Positions 11,661 to 25,000 are shown, counted from the first letter of the stretch. The stretch is 64,000 bases of DNA from Notamacropus eugenii (GCF_028372415.1 NC_092872.1:89820575-89884574), one strand, 5' to 3'. The notes: a model not told the origin generated them from the sequence alone. Numbers and translations: made by a program.

Positions 11661-12624
11661 TTCTCTCCTTCCTTCTATATTCCACTAGAGAAAACAATAT
11701 GTATGTGGAAAAAGTATAAAGTAAATAGATAGTTCTGAGGCTGGGTGAGACCTCAAAGGCCAGTGTTATCAGCTGTGACTAGATATCTTTGTCTCCCTCT
11801 GCCTGAACCACAAAGGAGGACCTTTCTTTTTCCTTTCCTAATTTTTACCCCATCCCATCAACCTACTATTGCTTTGGCATTCACTTCCAGCCATCTTCAG
11901 TGGCCCCGACCTCCAGGACAATTGGCCACCCAACCCAGAAGAACTTTCTCCATCAAGGGAAAGAAAATCAAATTGCTATCTGAGCTGAGGCCAAGGACAG
12001 AGCTTTTTGTTGAGGGTGGGTAAGTAAATAAATTATGATATGACTTTTCATAGTACTAGAAACTAAGCTTCCTACAATGTCTTTCCTGCCAACCAGATTG
12101 TCTCAGAACTAACGTACCAGTGACCTTTTAGGGGCAGAATAATCAAATTAACATTTGAGTTGGAACTGAGGCTACCATTTCTTACTGGAAGGTATGACAA
12201 TCTACTCTCCCATGGATGGAAAGCTCTTTCCCCTCCCTGCTTCACTGAATCCCCATGGTTCAAAGCCAAAGCTTTCCCAGGCATAAACTCCTTTCTCACA
12301 CAACTATTTTCACTCGCTCATTCCTATCCAACTCAGCTCTAACCTTATTGTATCCCTCTCCTGATCTTCCCTTTTCTCCTATTTTGTCCTATGGAACTCT
12401 TATATTATTAACAAGCCACTCTTATTATGCCAATTTTTTTCATGCTTCTATCTTCTTACAATCATGGTAATCTGACTTTTCCCAGAAGACACTGCATCTC
12501 TAGCCACCCTTTCTAGCACCTGGATATACCTATTAGTCCTTTCTTCACTTTGCCACTTACAAGATATTTCTCTAGCCACCACCATTCAACAACCCCTCTT
12601 TTTTCAATGGTTATTCCATCTTAG
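11661..12624. other. No recognised gene
   Basis: Pyrimidine-rich, particularly 12290-12620. Some of it could be ancient L2 sequence leading to the L2 3' end at 13060, but I cannot align it by eye. The 92-codon frame at 11745-12023 shows no family motif. Confidence 0.35.
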
Positions 12625-12985
12625 ATGTTACTTGTCTTTCTATCTTGAAGACGACCATGATATCAGGGAGGTGATGCCATGATATGCAAGTGAATTGGAT
12701 TTAAGTGAGGCAAGGCTGTGCAAAGGTCACCAGCCTCATTTTCTCCTCCAGAGCCATTTGGGTCCAATGGTGAATGACTGGAGATGGCTCTTGGTGCAGT
12801 GGGAGACCATGGCCTTTTTAAGCTAAGATCTTTAGCAAGTCTCAGCATGACTGAGGCAACACCCATTCAATGATTAAGGCTCAGTAAATATGAGGCGGAG
12901 AATGATCTCTTTACCTAGTCAAAAGGAAAAATCTATCTGCGAGGGGAAGACCCTCAGGATTTCTGACCACACTAGAAACAGTTGC
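12625..12985 (-). mobile_element. SINE with RTE-type tail
   Basis: This is the inverse of the unit at 8375-8775. The tail lies on the left ('cttgaagacgaccatgatat'), then 'caagtgaattggatttaagt', 'gactggagatggctcttgg' and, at the right, 'ggggaagaccctcaggattt'. On the - strand the order is identical to the 8.4 kb copy. Confidence 0.7.
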
Positions 12986-13059
12986 TATTTACATTCATTT
13001 TGAATCAATCAGAACCCAAACAATGACCCAGTCGGGCTTGGCCAGGGACTTATTTTCCC

Positions 13060-13310
13060 AGAACCTGTTGTCTTGGATAAGGCTTTTTCTGATCCCTTTA
13101 GTCCTCAGCAATATCCCTAAAAATGACCTTATATTTAATTTGATTATATTCTTGTTTATTGATGTGTGTACATGCTATTTCTTCCTAGCAGAATGCAAAA
13201 ATCTTCATTGAGGGCAGGGAAGGTTGTTTTTATCTTTGCATTCTCTCTGCCTATTACAGAATCTGACATATAATAGATACTTATTTAGTAAATGTTTATT
13301 AAATTGAATT
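13060..13310 (+). mobile_element. L2 LINE 3' end
   Basis: 'ggctttttctgatcccttta', 'cttgtttattgatgtgtgta', 'tcattgagggcagggaaggt' and 'aatctgacatataatagata' reproduce the L2 3' UTR order. It ends at 'tttattaaattgaattgaat'. Confidence 0.7.
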
Positions 13311-13369
13311 GAATTGGAAAGGCAGAAAAGCAGGATCAAATAAAATTCATTTGGAACAAGGCTTAAAAA

Positions 13370-13720
13370 TTTTCCTAGCACTGATGATAGAACTAGAAAA
13401 TAGAGTTCAGAGAGATAATCTAAGAATCACTGGATTACCAGTCCAATGCCAAAAAAACCACTATTTTCAGCAAATTGATCAAGAAAATGTCCCACAAATA
13501 GGAAGATTAAGGCAACAAACTGATTGAATTTGCAGATAATTCTATCAGAAAAAAAGCTAGTTCAAGTCACCCAGAAGCATCATCTTCAGTTGAAATTCTA
13601 TAGCTTTGTGGATAATGAGTCTCATAAGGAACAAAGAAAAAAAAACCTCACCAACTGAGTTACTCATGTTGGAAGCATACAGGCTTATTCATTCATCACA
13701 ATAATACTGATCAAAAACTG
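13370..13720 (+). pseudogene. L1/HAL1 ORF1 fragment
   Basis: The frame from 13309 reads IELENRVQRDNLRITGLP, the conserved junction of the L1 ORF1 coiled coil and RNA-recognition domain (family form DLENRSRRxNLRIxGLPE). A single frame covers about 13309-13527, then stops. The sequence after it continues as degraded ORF1. No start is chosen because the reading frame is a relic. Confidence 0.7.
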
Positions 13721-14195
13721 AAGCATGATTCACAAAAAGTCAAGAGAAAGAGCACTTTACATATTTAGCTTTTCCACAAGTAAGAAAAAAATATTAAAAG
13801 TAACCAATATATTATTTTTTAATTTTCTATTTCCAAGTAGTTTCATAATACAAAAAGAAAATACCTTGGAAACTTTGATGTGCAGATAAGTCCACTAACA
13901 AATTTTTGATTAATTCCTGGAGAGGGCAAACCACTTGAGAAAATAAGGCATTAAAATTAGCAGTGAACTCTGAATCAATAAAAGGGGATTCCATATAAAA
14001 GTCATACAGTGCTAGTAGAAAAAAAAAACACATGAAATTCATTTAAAGAACATGGAGAAAGAATTGGGATGGGGAAATATCAACAGTATTACTCAAGATA
14101 AGCAAAAATCCAGAGTTATTGCTAAGATCTGTACCAAATAAAGTGGAGAATTATGGCACACATAGGTGAAATATATTGTATATGCTTTTTAGATA
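13721..14195. other. Unassigned, probably inside a degraded L1
   Basis: It lies between an L1 ORF1 piece and an L1 ORF2 piece on the same strand, but its own sequence is too diverged to assign by eye. Confidence 0.3.
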
Positions 14196-15700
14196 ATCAT
14201 ACGTAATGTTTAAAATCTTTTTCACTCAAAATATAGTTAAGTAAGCAAAGGTGGTCATTCAAATCATTATTATTTGCCATAAACCTAGAAATGCTATCTA
14301 TAATCATAAGATTTTTTTTAAAGGAGTTAAAGAAATAAGGGTTGGAAAAGATGAGATTAAACATATCTCTGTGTGGAATGTGTGATGCATTATTTAGAAA
14401 GTTCAAGAAAAGCAAGAATACATTGATCTAAATAATAGATAGCATCACTAAAATAGCAGGATATATGATAAACTCACAAAACAGTCACTATGTCTATATC
14501 CTCAATAAAATTTTTAATGTGATAAAGAGAAAAGTTATTTGAGTGAATAGCCATATTTAATAAATATCTAGGAATTAACCTATAAAGATATAGAGAATTT
14601 ACATAAGTCTAACATAAAATGATTTTTTTTTAAAGAAGCAGAAGAAGAAGTAAAACGTTAGATTTCTTCAGTATTTATATTTTGGTTAAGAAATTATAGT
14701 GAAGATGTTGGTACTTTCCAAATCAATACAAACTTATCAGAACTTATAAATTTATCACAATCGACAGATGTATTTATCAAAGTAGAAAAATAGATCTTCA
14801 CAATAGAATAGGTAATAATGATCTGAATCACATGTATATGGTAGTCTAGTTTTTAATAACCTTGGGACACAAAATTCTATATTAGAGGGATATTTTTCAT
14901 TTGACCAAAAAAAAATTAAGCAGATATCAGTGTGCTTAAAAAAAGGAAAAAGGGCAGAGACAGATGAAAATTTTATATTGTACACTACAATATCATTTAA
15001 TTCCATAAAAGAACTCAAGTACAAGGGATTTGTGCATTTCAAAACTGTCCAGAGGCAATAAATTATTAAATTTTGACTTGGAGGAAATTCTAAGAGAAAA
15101 ATAGATTAAATATATAAAAAATTTTGTCCAACAAAAAGGAATGTATCCAAAGCAAATGGATTCCAGGTCAAAGAAATAAACCGGGAAAAATATTTGTATC
15201 AAATACTTCCGATAAGTCTGATACTCAGAATTTATTCATTTTATTAGTTCCATAGAAGTGTATTAGAGCAAGAGGCATCCACATATTGACAGCTGGGTAA
15301 AGAATAGGAAGGGGCAATTCTAGAATGAAGAAACAACATTATCAGTAACCAAGGGAAACATTATCATTATTTCTAATAATCAGAAAAATGAAAATTAAAA
15401 CAACTCTCAGATTCTACGTGTCTCACACAAAATTGCTAACAAAGCATAAAACAAAATTCAAATCTGACAAAATCCTGATAAAAACAGACATTTTATCACA
15501 CAGCTGTGATAGTCCAACCTTCCAAACATATGCAAACCCTTTGAGCCAGCTGGAACTATGACCCGGATGCAAATGAAAGAGGGAAAAAAAATTATCTATA
15601 TGTAACACCACACAAAAATATTCCTAGTAGCCTAATTCTAATAGTAGCAAACTAGAAACCAACAAGATTTCCATCAATTGGAGAAACACTCTGATATAGT
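14196..15700 (+). pseudogene. Old L1 ORF2 3' half and 3' end
   Basis: Frames broken by many stops resemble L1 ORF2: a 'GVKEIRVGKDEIK' piece near 14320-14365 (the region before the FADD box), 'KYLGINL' near 14560-14580, and a 3' end with 'tccatcaattggagaaacac' near 15670. It is more diverged than the L1 at 22-25 kb, so it is probably an older insertion. Confidence 0.6.
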
Positions 15701-16804
15701 GGCTAAGGGATAAAAATGGTCAACATTAAACAAAAAGAAGGACCAGACTTGAAATGAATGTTAGTTTAGGCTCAGGTTATAAGGATGGGGGCCCCTCAAT
15801 GGAATGTCCGTGACTCTAGCCATTTTCATGTTAAAGATGTACTATTTTAAGCACACCATCAAGGGTATAGGGAAAGACAGGACAGGAAGGGAAATGGGGT
15901 CATTAATCCTAGACACTGACATATACGTTATACCAAACACCTCAAGGAGGATACTAATGAGAAAATAGCCTCAAGAGTGACCACAGGAATGCAACAGCAG
16001 AACTCAAGATAAGGTGAACTAAGCATGAACCAAAGTCTAGACACGCAAGCACAGTAAGGGAGTTGCCAAGACAACAGAACTTAAGAGTGGTCATGTGCAA
16101 GGTCATACCAACTGTAATAAAAGTAAGCTAAAGTGGCACATCCTGGAGGGAGTGTTTGAATGGAAGATGGGGAAATAGGGCGAGGAAAGTATATGATGCC
16201 TGTGAACATCACGAGATGGGAAGTGAATGGGAGACGGGTTAATGTTTATAAGGGTGTGAAGGGGCAAGAAAAATTGGATTTTAGACTTGAATGAATGAGT
16301 GAATGAATGAATAAGCATTTATTAAACATCTACCATGTAGGTACTATGTATTATGCACTGGTGTGTGTGTATACATATAAACATATACATACATAAATAC
16401 ATACATATATGAGATAGTGTCTTTTCTCAAGTAACTTCATTCTACTAGAAACAAATAAAACATATAGGGAAATAGTGGCTAGGGAAGGGATTTCTTTTTT
16501 TTGTAAGGAGAGGCAGAGGAATGTAATCATGGGATGACTGATTGTCATACCTTTTCAAAAACAATGGTAGTACTGAGGTGGTTATTTTTTCCAGAGCTGA
16601 GGCATGGGAAGGGAGGGGCTACATGTATAGCAACAGAACAAATGGTTAGATGCCTGAAGTGCACATCTGAATAGGATGTGAAACATGGTCTGGATCAGGC
16701 TAAGTAGAGCAGTGGGTTAGATGAATTTTCTTTTTCACCAATTGGAACTGTATGACCCCAAGGCTAAGTTTCATAGTAGAGTGAATTAAAGGGGGGGAGG
16801 AGGT
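15701..16804. other. No recognised gene; small microsatellite
   Basis: 16300-16360 starts like the repeat family at 3675 ('aataagcatttattaaacat'). 16360-16410 is a GT/ATAC microsatellite. The rest is unassigned. Confidence 0.4.
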
Positions 16805-16925
16805 GCTCTTCTTACAAATGTTCATCCTTCATGGAGGGTAATATCTTGACTTGCAAGTGAATTGGATTTAAGTGAGGCAGAGCTGTGCAGGAGGAGGGAG
16901 AAAAGGGACCGACAGCATCTGCGGA
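16805..16925 (-). mobile_element. RTE-tail SINE fragment
   Basis: 'gtgctcttcttacaaatgtt' and 'cttgcaagtgaattggattt' plus 'gaggcagagctgtgc' match the 3' third of the SINE seen at 12625 and 17160, in the same inverse orientation. The 5' part is missing. Confidence 0.6.
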
Positions 16926-17159
16926 GGTCCAGCCCAAAGCATACTCTTCCAGGTAAAGGAAAGAGCCAGCAGCATGGCAAAGGATGAGCTTTGAGCTACT
17001 ACCTATATGAAAGTGTATCTATTCCTGAAGCTTTAGCATGAGCTATATGTGCCCAATAATGTACTCAGATGAATGCAGATTTCTCCATCATTACGCTCTG
17101 CACTTCTAGGGACATCAAAAAAGAGCCAAGAGCATGAATAAAATATGGTATATGAATGT

Positions 17160-17690
17160 AATGTAATGGAGTTGTTGTTTGTACTTCATTTTCAAAAGGA
17201 CCAAAGATATGGGTGATATCTTGAGTTGTTTATGAATTGGATTCATGTGAGGCAGAGTTGCACAAAGTCATCAACCTCACTCCCTCCAAAGGCCAGTGGC
17301 AAGACAAAAGACAAGATGACTAGTGATGGCCCAGGATGCAGTGGATGACCTTGGCACTTTCAATGTCTGATCAAGCTCTAAACACTCCGCTGCACCTGCT
17401 TGAGTCACCTTCATCACCTTTGGAACAAATTGTTCTCTTCTACTTATTCTGACAGAAGAAGTCTTCACATGTTTGGTGTAGACACCCCTCTAATTCACCA
17501 ATGGGTTTGAAGCCTAGTGGTTACTTCCATCTGATTTAGCCCATGTGCTGAGACTGTTTACTAGGGTGTGGCTGCTGGGCATGCTACAGTTTCTTGGAGC
17601 CAAAGGTGAGAGTTCCAGATAAACACCAAAGATGATAGGCAGACCTGAAAGGGCACTGACAGGTGCTAAGATAATGTTGATATGAAGACT
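17160..17690 (-). mobile_element. Long RTE-related SINE (about 0.5 kb)
   Basis: Reading the - strand, the block from 17690 down to about 17220 aligns with 33190-33660, the segment joined to the 5' side of the RTE LINE. Shared landmarks include 'ctcacctttggctccaagaa' and a 'cccattggtgaattag' stretch. It then ends in the RTE-type tail (17165-17215, reverse of 'tttggtccttttgaaaatga'). So it looks like RTE 5' sequence fused directly to the RTE tail. Confidence 0.65.
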
Positions 17691-17929
17691 TTTTTTAATG
17701 GGAAGACATATGAAGTGGTGCAAAATGAAGAAATAAAACCAAACAGAAAATATTCATGTGTACTACAACCACATGATGAAAGACAAAATAATACTAACAA
17801 ATTCACGTTGAACACACAATAAAGAGGATCCAAAAATATCCAGTAAACAATGACAATTACATTGGTAATATGACAAAGTCAGTATATAGATTCCATAGGC
17901 ATAGAATTAATTATTGATAAATCACAGAA
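17691..17929. other. No recognised feature
   Basis: A-rich, without a gene. Confidence 0.3.
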
Positions 17930-18165
17930 GACAACTAGGTGACAGTGGATAGAGAGCTGGTTCTGGAGTCAAGAAGATTCATCTTCATGAGTTCAAATCT
18001 GGCCTCAGACACTTACTAGCTGTGTGACCCTGGGCAAGTCACTTAACCCTGGTTTTCTCATCTGTAGAATGATCTAGCAAAGGATGTGGTAAATCATTTC
18101 TATATCTTTGCCAAGAAATGAGGTCATGAAGAATTAGACTCATCTGAAAACAATCCAACAACAAA
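17930..18165 (+). mobile_element. MAR1/WSINE-type SINE
   Basis: The head 'caactaggtgacagtggata' is followed by 'ttactagctgtgtgaccctg', 'tctcatctgtagaatgatct' and the tail 'agactcatctgaaaacaatc'. This is a full-length order. Confidence 0.85.
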
Positions 18166-19464
18166 ATGATGGAAATTACAGTCACATGCGTAATAATGAT
18201 CAACCTCTTACATTTTTTGTTTGTTTGCTATGTTATAATCGAACTGAGATACTAAGTCTAAGCAAAGCAATTCATTGGTAAATGCATGCAGTTTGCAAAT
18301 AAATCTTATGGTTAGCTCCTCAGTAAGCAAAAAGACCATGAGGTGGGGTTTACATGACTTCTTATAGTTTAGAGCAGTTAAAAAAAATAGAACAAGATGT
18401 GGGCAGGATACAGGATTAAGTGATCTAACTTCTATTGGTGGAAAGGATGAGAGCTTCTGCTTGTCTCTGTGGAATGCTGATTGGTTTTTTCCATCTACAT
18501 CCAACAAGGACAGCTAGTGGTGCACAAATAACAGGTTTCCTTGACACAAAGATAGATTTACAAGAAGACTGAACTTCTGAACTTAATTCAGGGACAAAGA
18601 AATGTGACTTAGGCAGCTATACAAAATGTCAACAAAGAGACAGAATGAAATAAATTACAAAATATAAGAGCTTATATTTGATCCTAGAGGGTTAGCCAAA
18701 AGAAAGAAAGTAGAAGCAGGGAGATCTGTTTATCATGACATGTCTGAGTGAATCTATGTAAACGCCTCCAATCATCTGGATTACATGTTGAAGCAATGTG
18801 AGTCCATCCATTCATCTATTTTGCTACATATTAAAGTTTAATAGGGTTACAGAGACTGCCCATTTGATGGATTTTCTAACTCTTTATAATGCAAACACAA
18901 GTTTTGCTGTACATGGTATTTTTGGGGGGTAGCACATGTAAGCTCTGGGTTCACTTTTTCAATCTCACTCAAACTGGCAGATTGTATCCCCAGAGCCCAG
19001 CTGGCTTCATTTCCCCTCAAGGTTCTAAGAATAACCCTGAGAGGTTGGAGGATTTCTCTCTAGTACTGTCACTCACCAGTATCCATGTAGTATAGTCTCC
19101 CTCAATAACAATTGACCAGTTACCATATCCTCAATATCATTTAACCAATTATTACTGCCCCCATAGATTTGCCCCATATAGATTTGGTCAGTTGATCTCC
19201 TCTCTATATCAATTAACCAGTTAACATGAATGAGCTTTTGCAAAGGGATATTTACTGAGCAAATATAGCAAGAATCAAATAAAACATACAAAACGAGGAG
19301 CTTACTCTCCTACCACCTTAATCCACAAGAACAGACTCAAAGTGTTAGCTATAAAGCATATGCCACCCATCCCACCCCCAATCCCAGTACACATTTGGTT
19401 ATCACATAGCTAGCGAATGAACTCTGGACAAGGACAAGCACATTATCAGGAAAAGGAAAACACA
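18166..19464. other. No recognised gene; weak tandem motif
   Basis: No gene is supported. At 19102-19225 three imperfect copies of a motif like 'tcaatatcatttaaccaatt' occur (starts near 19102, 19131 and 19206). The ORFs at 18208-18507 (-) and 18889-19095 (+) have no recognisable domains. Confidence 0.35.
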
Positions 19465-19775
19465 TTACATCATTCATTCATTCTCTAGGAGTATTAAAAT
19501 TCATCAGAGTTCAATTGCCTCTTAGTATGGTTTCAACTGGGCAGCTAGGTGGCACAGTGGATAAAGCACCGGGCCTGGAGTCAGAAAGACTCATTTTCAT
19601 GAGCTGAAATCAGGCCTCAGATACTAACTGTGTGACTCTGGGCAAGTCACTTCATCCTATTTGCCTCACTTTCCTCACCTATAAAATGAGCTAGAGAAGG
19701 ATGTGGCTAACAGACTACTGTAGAATCTTTGCCAATAAAACCCCAAATGGGGTTATAAAGCGTTGGACACAACTG
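19465..19775 (+). mobile_element. MAR1/WSINE-type SINE with an extended left segment
   Basis: 19541-19775 is a nearly consensus MAR1 SINE (head 'gggcagctaggtggcacagt', body 'tgtgtgactctgggcaagtc', tail 'ttggacacaactgaaat'). The 75 bp before it (19465-19540) also precede the SINE at 21911. Confidence 0.85.
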
Positions 19776-19999
19776 AAATCCACTCCTTCTCTTGCATGGT
19801 ATTGTAGATGCTGGGTTGATTTACTGCTGGCTTGAGTCAAATAACTCACTGCCCCCAGGTCAATGCCTTACTGGGTTTGGCTATGGATCAGTAGACATTG
19901 TTATGTGCTCTAGTTATTGGATTTCTGGTGGCTCTTCTGACTTTTCAAAGCTCACAAGGTTGTAATCTGGTTTATTCCTTCTCTGATAGTCAGTAACCT

Positions 20000-20235
20000 A
20001 AGATCAAGAGCAGCTAAGTGCTGCATTGAATAGATCTGAGTTCAAATCCAGTCTCAAACACTTACTAGCTATGTGAGACTGGGCAAGTCACTTGACCCTG
20101 TTTACTTCAGTTTGCTTCAGAACTGAAGAAGGAAATGGCAGACCACTCCAGTATCTTTGCCAAAGAAACAAACAAATCCAAATAGGGTCAGGAATAGTCT
20201 GTCCACAGGCTGGAAGGACTGAACAGGACACGATG
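20000..20235 (+). mobile_element. MAR1-type SINE
   Basis: 'gagcagctaagtgctgcatt', 'acttactagctatgtgagac', 'gcaagtcacttgaccctgtt' and 'aagaaggaaatggcagacca' follow the MAR1 order. Confidence 0.8.
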
Positions 20236-21640
20236 AAGAAAGAGTCCACAAAAAAAGAATACAAGAAACTTAGATATCCTGTGTTTCAGCCTACATGGTG
20301 GCTCTCAGTAAGGAAATGAGGAAGCTGTAGTATGCATGTGGAGAGCATCTCTCCCTTCCCCATTCAGCCACCCACCCACGGGACCCTACAGCATTTCTCC
20401 CAGCTCATTTTTTGAAAACTACCAAGATTGGTGCCTTTTATATGCACGTTCTTGTCTGGCTCAGCAGCCAGTAAACAGGCTTCATCTCCCTGCAGTAAGC
20501 AAAAAGTAAACTGTCAGAAAAGACTCATGCATAATACGAATGGAGAAGGGCCCTTTCAATACACATGCCCAAACTCAACAAAACTCCGTTAGTTCCTAAC
20601 ATGCAGAACATATTGTGTATGCTCTAAGGACCATGGCTTTATTGGCCACTCCCCCATTACATTTCTCTGTAATAATATTAGTAGCCACAACAACGACATT
20701 GGCATTCAACTCTGAAGACTTCAACAGGAGGCAATGAATTTTTTTGGCCACAGCAATTCATGCAGCAACTCTTATAAAGTTCAGAGACTACTATTTGCAT
20801 TAATTGCAACACAGATTCTTGTAGGGTTTTTAAGTGTTTTACATACCTTCTATAATTTGATCTTCCCAAACATTTGGAAACAGCTATGATATAGTGAATT
20901 GAGGCTAGTCTCAGAGTCACAAAGAGCTGGGTTTCAGTATCACCTCTGATCCTTACTAGCAGCATTGCCCAGGCATAGGCATACAAAATTTTCAGCCTTA
21001 GTATTCCAGCATGCTCTCAAGGAGTATTCTTACTGGCCTTTTTTTTTTTCTATTTCCCCAGTAGGTGCCAGCTCACCCTACCCGTTCCCTATGAGCCTTG
21101 GGCAAGTCACTTAATCTCATTGTCTCCAGGCAACTCTAAAACTAAATTTCAGAGGAAGTACAGATCTTTAATCTCGTAACACTGAAAGGAATTTCCTAAT
21201 TGAATTTCCCTACAGGGAAGATATCAGAAGCCTGTTAAAAAAAAAAATCTGTAAAGTTAGTAGGACAAATATTATTATCCCTATTTTATAGATAAAATCA
21301 AATACTCAGAAATTTACCCAAGACCACACAACTAGTGAATGGCAGAACTAACACTCACAAATCTGATTTTTACACCACAGATTTACATTGACCCAGATTC
21401 ACACAGGAATATTTTCATGCTTGTCTCTACGTTCATACTCACTTCATAATTAAAAACCTTTCCAGTTGGATGGACTGATTTTATACAATTGTTAAACAGA
21501 TTTTACAATTAATCACTACTTTCATACAATTGTTGTATGTAATCACAACTGACAATTTGTAATGGTGTCACAAACTGGGGAAATCACTAGACTTCACTGA
21601 TTCTTGAGAAATTTACAGGGATAAGATATCTTTAAAAAGA
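20236..21640. other. No recognised gene; weak MIR relics
   Basis: 20885-21000 and 21270-21390 carry short MIR-like pieces ('gagctgggtttcagtatcac'; 'agaccacacaactagtgaat'). 20320-20660 may be LTR-derived but no ends are visible. Nothing else is recognised. Confidence 0.35.
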
Positions 21641-21910
21641 AAAGGTATGTTTTGTTGATACATTTTATTTTTACATCTTGGTTATCCTTCCATCTATCCC
21701 CACTATCACCACTGATTCCTCCTTTTGTACAATAGAAAATATAGTTGAACAAAACCAACAAACTCACACAATGACAACTTTTGGCAAATTGTGTAGCATT
21801 CTACATCCATAGTCCCTCACTTTTTTACCAGGATAAAGAGAGTGCATCATCCATTTTCCAGGAGCATTACAATTCATTAGAGTTCAATTGCTTCTCAGTA
21901 CGATTTCCAC
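21640..21910. repeat. Probable L1 3' UTR-like sequence
   Basis: The stretch resembles, in reverse, marsupial L1 3' UTR sequence ('caaattgtgtagcattctac', 'aatagaaaatatagttgaac'). I recognise the style rather than a defined family. It runs directly into the SINE at 21911. Confidence 0.35.
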
Positions 21911-22038
21911 AGGGCAGCTAGGTGGCACAATGGATAGAGTGCTGGGCCTAAAGTCAAGAAGACTCATTTTTGAGACCCTTGGTCTTAGACAAATTTCTGA
22001 GTGTTTGGTTTTATCTGTAAAAAAAAAAAAAAAAAAGT
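21911..22038 (+). mobile_element. SINE ending in a poly-A run
   Basis: The head 'cagggcagctaggtggcaca' is MAR1/SINE1-type. The body is short and degenerates after 'aagaagactcatttttgaga', and it ends in a 17-base A run at 22020-22036. A poly-A tail suggests mobilisation by L1. Confidence 0.7.
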
Positions 22039-22039
22039 C

Positions 22040-25000
22040 ATAGAAAGAATCAACAATTTCTTTAAATATAATGACAATAATGAGACAATATACCAAAATT
22101 TATGAGGTGCAAACAAAGCAGTAATTAAGGGAAAATATGTAGTTCTAAATGCTTATATCAATTTTAAAAAAGAAGGGAAAACATAAACTAATCAATGAAT
22201 TCAGGATGCAATTAAAAAAAACCGGAAAAGAACAAATTAAATCCCCCTCTATTTGACACCAAATTGGAAAGTTTAAAAATCAAAGGAGAGATTAATAAAA
22301 CTGAAAGGTAAAAAACAACAACATTGAATTAATAAATAAAACCAGGAGCTGGCTTTATGAAAAAAACAACAAAATTAATAAACCATTGGTTAATTTGATT
22401 TTTTAAAAAAAAGAAGAAAATCATATTACCAGTTTCAAAAATGAAAAGAATGAATGTACCACCAATGAAGATGAAATATAAGCAAGTGTTAAGAGTCAGT
22501 TTGCCAAATTATAGGTCAATAAATCTGACTGAGTCAAACAGATGAATAATTACAAAAAATATAAATTGCCCAGATTTACAGAAGAGGAAGTAGAATATTT
22601 AAATAACCCCAATTTAGAAAAAGAAATTGAACAAGCCATCAATGAATTCCTTAAGAAAAAAATTCCTAGGAGCAGATGGATTTATAAGTGAATTCTACTA
22701 ACATTTAAAAAATAATTAATTCTAATAATATATAAACTATTTGGAAATATAGGCAAAGAAAGAATCCTACTAAATTCTTTCTATGACACACATATGGTTT
22801 GCATACCTAAATCAAGAGGAGCAAAAACAGAGAAAGAAAACTGTAGACCAATTTCCCTAATGAACATTGACGTAAGAATTTTAAATAAAATAGTAATAAG
22901 AATATTACAGCAATACATCACAAATATCATACACTAAAACCAGTAGAATTTATACCAGGAAGGCAGGGCTGGCTTAATACTTGGAAAACTATAACCATAA
23001 CTGACCACATCGATAATAAAAACAACAAAAATCATACGTTTATCTCAATATATGTATAAAAAGTTTTCTCACAAAATATGATACTTATTCCTATTGAGAG
23101 AGAAAAACTCTGGAAAGTATAAGAATCAATGGATCTTTCCTTAAAATGATAAGTAGAATCTATCTAAAACCAAGAACAAGCATTATATCTAATGGGAATA
23201 AACTAGAAGCCTTCCCAATAAGATAATGGGTGAAGCAAGGATAGCTATCTTATTCAATATTGTCCTAGAAATGCTAGCTATAGCAAAAAGAGAAGAAAAA
23301 AGAAAATGAAGGAACAAGAATGGTCAATGAGGAAACAAAACTATAACTCTTTGCAGATGATATGATGGTACACTTAGAAAACCCTAAAGAATCAACTAAA
23401 AAACTAGTTGAAATGATGAACAACTTTAGCAAAGCTGAAGGATATAAGACAAATTCATATAAATCATCAGCATTTCTATATATTACCAAAGTCCAGTAAG
23501 AAAAAGATAGAGAAATTCTATTTTAAATAATTGCAGACAATAGAAAATACAAAGGAGTCTACCTGCTAATATAAACCCAGGAACTATGTGAACACAATTA
23601 CAAAACACTTTTTACACAGATAAAGACTCCTTTAAACAAATGGAGAAATATTGATTGCTCATGGATAGACTGAGCCAATATAATACAAATGGCAATTCTA
23701 CCTAAATTAATTTATTTATTCGGTGCCATACCAATCAAGCTACCAAAAAATTATTTTGTAGAGCTAGGAAAAAAATGATAACAAAGTTCATATAGAATAA
23801 CAAAAGGTCAAGTATACCAAAGGAATCAATGGGGAAAAAATGTGAAGGAAGGTTACCTAGTAGCACTCAATTTCAAACTATATTACAAAGTGGTAACCAT
23901 CAGAACAATAGGGTACCGTCTAAGAAATGAAGTGATTAGATATACAACACACAGTAGTAAATGACCATATTAATCTAGTGTTTGATAAACCCAAAGATCC
24001 AAGTTCTTAGGACAAGAACCCATACTCTTTGACAAAAATTGCTGGGAAAACTGGAAAGCAATTTGGCAGAAGTTGGTACAGACTAACACACTATATACTA
24101 AAATAAGGTCAAAATGAGTACATGATTTAACCATAAAAGATGATATCACCGAAGTAAGAAAGCATAGAAAATTTTGCCTGTCACATCTATGGATAAGGGA
24201 AGAATTTAAGACCAAACAAAAGACAAGGGAGGGTCACAGAAAATATAACAGAAAACTTTAATTACATGAAATTAAAAATCTTTTATACAAACAAAATCAA
24301 TGCAAACAAAATTAGAAAACGAGAAACTAGGGGAAAATTTTGGAACACATTTCTCATATAAAGGTTTCATTTCTCATAAGGAATTGAGTCAGACTTTTAA
24401 AATAAGAGACATTCGACAATTGATAAATGGTCAAGGATATGAACAATTTTCAAAAGAAGAAATTAAAGCTCTGTGTAGTCATATGAAAAAATTTTCCAAA
24501 TCATTATTGATCAATGACACGCTAATTAAGCAACTCTAAGATACTGCCTCACATGTCTGAGATTGGTTAGAAAATGAAAAGGAAAATGCTGATGGAAATT
24601 TGGAAAAATGGAGACTAATAATGTATTAATAAGCATTCATGCACCATTTGTGTGGCTGTGAATTGACCCAAACATTCTGGAGAACAATTTGGAACTATGG
24701 CCCAAAGGGCTATAAAACTGCACATACCCTTTTACTCAGCAGTACCATTACTATGTCTATACCTCAAAGAAATCAAAGGAAAAGTCGCTAAATATACAAA
24801 AGTATCTATAGTAATTCCTTTTTTAGTGGCAAAGAATTGGAAACTGAGGCAATGTCCATCAATTGGGGAATGACTGAACAAGCTGTACTAAATGAGTTTA
24901 ATGGAACGACTGGAATGTTGTGCTATAAGAAATGATGATGAGGATCATTTCAGGATGATTTGTGTGAACTAATACAAAGTGAAGCAAGCAGAACCAGGAG

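Noticed and set aside
20678-20986. A 102-codon Cys-rich frame on the - strand
   Set aside because: The Cys residues do not form a known spacing. It overlaps a MIR-like relic and has no flanking gene signals.
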